Shown piece after piece: positions 61,053 to 64,000 of a stretch of 64,000 nt of DNA. Source of the DNA: Cellulomonas fulva (GTDB lineage: Bacteria > Actinomycetota > Actinomycetes > Actinomycetales > Cellulomonadaceae); assembly GCF_018531375.1 (NCBI RefSeq), contig NZ_JAHBOH010000001.1, forward strand, positions 806,001-870,000, in the 5' to 3' direction. The notes under the pieces were generated by a model. The model saw only the letters and a program-made list of their open reading frames with translations, did not search any database and was not told the DNA's origin. The translations under genes and the position numbers were made by a program. Positions within the stretch are counted from its first letter, which is position 1. Every line of letters begins with the position of its first letter.

Positions 61053-64000
61053 TCACTGCGCGAACGACTCGACGGGCGGGCAGGAGCAGACCAGCTGACG
61101 GTCGCCCCGGGCGCCGTCGATCCGCCGGACCGGCGGCCAGTACTTGTCCTGCCGCAGGCTCGGCAGCGCGTACGCCGCCTGCTCGCGACCGTACGCGTGC
61201 GACCACGTGTCGGCGGTGACCGACGCGGCGGTGTGCGGCGCCTGCCGCAGCGGCGAGTCCTCGAGCGGCCACGTGCCCGCGGCGACCTCGTCGATCTCCG
61301 CGCGGATGGCGACCATCGCCGCGACGAACCGGTCGAGCTCGGCCAGGTCCTCGCTCTCGGTCGGCTCGACCATGAGCGTCCCGGCCACCGGGAAGCTCAG
61401 CGTCGGGGCGTGGAACCCGTAGTCCATGAGGCGCTTGGCGACGTCCTCGGCCGTGACGCCGGTGGCCTTGGTCAGCTCGCGCAGATCGAGGATGCACTCG
61501 TGCGCGACGAGGCCGCCGGGGCCGGTGTACAGCACCGGGAAGTGCTCGCGGAGGCGTGTGGCCAGGTAGTTCGCGGCCAGCACGGCGGTCTCGGTGGCGG
61601 CGCGCAGGCCGTCGGGTCCCATGAGCGCCACGTAGGCCCAGGAGATCGGCAGGATGCCGGCGGACCCCCACGGCGCCGCCGAGACGGGCGGGACGTGGAG
61701 CGCGGGGTCGACGCCCGGGTCCGACTCGGCGACCGGCCGCGTCGGGCTCGTCGTCGGGTCTCCCGGGAGGTAGGGCGCGAGGTGCGCCGCCACCGCGACC
61801 GGGCCGACACCGGGGCCGCCGCCGCCGTGCGGGATGCAGAACGTCTTGTGCAGGTTCAGGTGGCTGACGTCGCCGCCCAGCTCGCCCGGGCGGGCCAGCC
61901 CGACGAGCGCGTTGAGGTTGGCGCCGTCGATGTACACCTGGCCGCCCGCCTGGTGCACCAGGTCGCAGACGTCGCGCACGTGCGCCTCGAACACGCCGTG
62001 CGTCGAGGGGTAGGTGATCATGATCGCGGCCACCTGCGGGCCGTGCTGCGCGAGCTTCGCGCGCAGGTCGTCGAGCTGGATCTCGCCGTCCTCGGCGGTC
62101 GCGACGACGACCACGCGCAGACCCGCGAGCGCCGCGCTGGCCGCGTTGGTGCCGTGCGCCGAGGCCGGGATGAGGCACACGTCGCGCTCCGCCTGCCCCC
62201 GCGCGTGGTGGTAGGCCTTGATCGCGAGCAGGCCCGCGAACTCGCCCTGCGAGCCGCCGTTGGGCTGCACCGACACCGCGGCATAGCCCGTGATCTCCGC
62301 CAGCCAGTCCTGCAGCTGCGTGACCAGCTCGGCGTAGCCCGTGGTCTGGTCGGCCGGGGCGTACGGGTGGACGTCGGCGAACTCGGGCCAGGAGATCGGC
62401 TCCATCTCCGTGGCCGCGTTGAGCTTCATGGTGCAGGAGCCCAGCGGGATCATCGTGCGGTCCAGCGCCAGGTCCTTGTCCGAGAGACGGCGCAGGTAGC
62501 GCAGCATCGCGGTCTCGGAGCGGTACAGGTGGAACACCGGGTGCGTCAGGTACGCGTCGGCCCGCGCGGTCCACCCCGGCAGCGGCGCGGAGAAGGACGA
62601 CGACGGGCTGACGGCGAGGCTCCCGCCGCTGATCTGGAGGCTGCCGTCCGCCGACCGGTACTCCACGGGCTCGTCGGCGTCGACCGGAACGTCGGTGCTG
62701 CCGCTCTCGACGAACGCCAGGAGCACCGCGATCACGTCGTCGGACGTGGTCGTCTCGTCGACGCTCGCCTGCACGTGGTCCGCGTCCGGCGCCCAGAGGT
62801 TGACGCCGCGCTGCGCGGCGCGCTCGACGACCGCGTGGGCGTGGCCCGGGACGACCGCGCGCACCGTGTCGAAGACGACGTCGTGCTCCACGCGGACGCC
62901 GACCGCGCGCAGCCGTCCCACGAGCTGCTGCGCGTGCCCGCGGACGCGCTCCGCGATCGCGCGCAGGCCGTCGGGCCCGTGGTAGACGGCGTACATCGAG
63001 GCGACGATCGCGAGCAGCGCCTGCGCGGTGCAGATGTTGCTGGTCGCCTTCTCGCGGCGGATGTGCTGCTCACGCGTCTGCAGCGCGAGTCGGTAGGCGG
63101 GCGCGCCGTCCGCGTCGACCGAGACGCCGACGAGCCGGCCCGGCAGCATGCGCTCGAGCCCCTCCCGGACCGCCATGAACGCCGCGTGCGGGCCGCCGCC
63201 GAACAGCGGGACGCCGAACCGCTGCGCCGAGCCGACCGCGACGTCCGCGCCGAGCGTCCCGGGCGACGTCAGCAGCGTGAGCGCCAGGAGGTCGGCCGCG
63301 ACCGTGACGAGCCCGCCGCGCTCCTTCGTCGCCGCGACCACGCCGCGCAGGTCCCGCACCTCGCCCGACGCCGCCACCTGCTGCACGACGAGCCCGAGCA
63401 GGTCGCCCTCGACCTCGGGCAGCCCCTGCGCCAGGTCGGCCACGACCACCGGCAGCCCGATCGCCTGCGCGCGGCCGACGGTCACGGCGAGCGACTGGCC
63501 GAACAGCTGGTCGTCGAGCACGACCACGCCGGGCTTGTTGCGCTGCGCGCGCCACATCAGCGCGACGGCCTCGGCGACCGCGGTCGCCTCGTCGAGCAGG
63601 CTCGCGTTCGCGATCGCCAGGCCGGTGAGGTCCTCGACCACCGTCTGGAAGTTGAGCAGCGCCTCGAGGCGGCCCTGGCTGATCTCCGGCTGGTACGGCG
63701 TGTAGGCGGTGTACCAGGCCGGCGACTCGAGCACGTTGCGGCGGATCACCGCGGGCGTGTGCGTGCCGTAGTAGCCCTGGCCGATCATCGGGCGCAGCAC
63801 CTGGTTGCGGTCCGCGATCGCGCGCAGCGCGGCCTGCACCTCCTGCTCCGAGCGGGCTCCGGGCAGGTCCAGCGGCCGCTCGCTGCGGATCGAGGCGGGG
63901 ACGGCCGCGTCGACCAGCTCGTCGAGCGAGCCGTAGCCGACCGCCGCGAGCATGCGCGCGGTGTCGTCGCCGCGCGGGCCGATGTGCCGGTCGGCGAAGT
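61053..64000 (-). CDS. gcvP: Glycine dehydrogenase (decarboxylating), partial at window end
   Basis: The PLP-dependent P protein, which decarboxylates glycine and loads the aminomethyl group onto GcvH. At least 982 residues are in the window; the frame is open to the right edge, where it reads [18 protein letters not shown], the usual N-terminal motif. Only a few N-terminal residues should be missing. The PLP Lys is in [15 protein letters not shown] (codon near 61845). Both homologous halves are fused in one chain. The start, promoter and any glycine riboswitch lie outside the window. Confidence 0.95.
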   Translation of the reverse strand, partial: FADRHIGPRGDDTARMLAAVGYGSLDELVDAAVPASIRSERPLDLPGARSEQEVQAALRAIADRNQVLRPMIGQGYYGTHTPAVIRRNVLESPAWYTAYTPYQPEISQGRLEALLNFQTVVEDLTGLAIANASLLDEATAVAEAVALMWRAQRNKPGVVVLDDQLFGQSLAVTVGRAQAIGLPVVVADLAQGLPEVEGDLLGLVVQQVAASGEVRDLRGVVAATKERGGLVTVAADLLALTLLTSPGTLGADVAVGSAQRFGVPLFGGGPHAAFMAVREGLERMLPGRLVGVSVDADGAPAYRLALQTREQHIRREKATSNICTAQALLAIVASMYAVYHGPDGLRAIAERVRGHAQQLVGRLRAVGVRVEHDVVFDTVRAVVPGHAHAVVERAAQRGVNLWAPDADHVQASVDETTTSDDVIAVLLAFVESGSTDVPVDADEPVEYRSADGSLQISGGSLAVSPSSSFSAPLPGWTARADAYLTHPVFHLYRSETAMLRYLRRLSDKDLALDRTMIPLGSCTMKLNAATEMEPISWPEFADVHPYAPADQTTGYAELVTQLQDWLAEITGYAAVSVQPNGGSQGEFAGLLAIKAYHHARGQAERDVCLIPASAHGTNAASAALAGLRVVVVATAEDGEIQLDDLRAKLAQHGPQVAAIMITYPSTHGVFEAHVRDVCDLVHQAGGQVYIDGANLNALVGLARPGELGGDVSHLNLHKTFCIPHGGGGPGVGPVAVAAHLAPYLPGDPTTSPTRPVAESDPGVDPALHVPPVSAAPWGSAGILPISWAYVALMGPDGLRAATETAVLAANYLATRLREHFPVLYTGPGGLVAHECILDLRELTKATGVTAEDVAKRLMDYGFHAPTLSFPVAGTLMVEPTESEDLAELDRFVAAMVAIRAEIDEVAAGTWPLEDSPLRQAPHTAASVTADTWSHAYGREQAAYALPSLRQDKYWPPVRRIDGARGDRQLVCSCPPVESFAQ

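Overview
The window is a very G+C-rich, gene-dense chromosomal segment of an actinobacterium. The evidence is the overwhelming G/C third codon position, many GTG starts, an F420-type deazaflavin oxidoreductase, CU044_5270-like, LmeA-like and Pr6Pr-like proteins, a GlxR-type site, a DtxR/IdeR-type iron box and leaderless-looking promoters. The secreted GH127 beta-L-arabinofuranosidase and the GH113 enzyme fit a plant-polysaccharide degrader such as Cellulomonas. That genus is an inference from gene content, not from a marker gene. I saw no rRNA, tRNA, CRISPR, transposase, phage or plasmid gene.

Layout. 1-2.2 kb: an AT-richer left edge, an MFS exporter and gluconokinase. 2.2-8.7 kb: a 1,569-residue secreted GH127 enzyme, a LacI-type operator, a PRPP-synthetase-family enzyme and a YtxH-like protein. 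8.8-11.1 kb: hypothetical protein, GlxR/CRP-type site, secreted I36-type inhibitor, membrane-anchored CU044_5270-like protein. 11.1-16.4 kb: DinB-type proteins (one frameshifted), OmdA-like protein plus WYL regulator divergent from an epoxide hydrolase, DUF1684 and YunG-like proteins. 16.4-19.5 kb: iron genes (siderophore-interacting protein with an iron box, ferritin-like/VIT1 fusion). 19.5-26.9 kb: Gfo/Idh/MocA oxidoreductase, Pr6Pr, EEP hydrolase, two-domain FKBP lipoprotein, EF-G2, GH113. 27-32.4 kb: MacB/FtsX-type ABC exporter, TsaC, family 5 uracil-DNA glycosylase, EF-G-binding FBP protein. 33-43.8 kb: F420 oxidoreductase, aquaglyceroporin, HNH nuclease, LmeA-like protein, SbcC/SbcD, secreted tripeptidyl-aminopeptidase-type hydrolase, YbaK. 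44-52.4 kb: HrpA helicase, ABC-2 exporter divergent from an unusually long TetR regulator with two dyad operators. 52.5-58.8 kb: Tag glycosylase, SAM riboswitch with metF-metE, a MalY-type PLP enzyme, Nudix hydrolase. 58.9-64 kb: a HTH-only LuxR protein and the glycine cleavage operon gcvP-gcvT-gcvH, with gcvP running off the right edge.

Functional links. One-carbon and methionine metabolism are adjacent: glycine cleavage feeds methylene-THF, which MetF reduces and MetE uses, under SAM control. Base-excision and recombination repair enzymes (Udg, Tag, SbcCD, a MutT-like Nudix) are scattered through the window. Sugar genes (GH127, GH113, gluconokinase) are not in a single operon.

Most of the window is ordinary accessory and housekeeping chromosome. 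The least explained signal is a family of three long, nearly perfect intergenic hairpins at 25.7, 26.9 and 57.1 kb. They share a GAGAACGTCAT...ATGACGTTCTC core with paired compensatory changes and sit downstream of unrelated genes, two of them preceded by long C-only/C-rich tracts. Also notable are the TetR protein with a ~175-residue charged helical extension and its two operators spaced 20 bp centre to centre.
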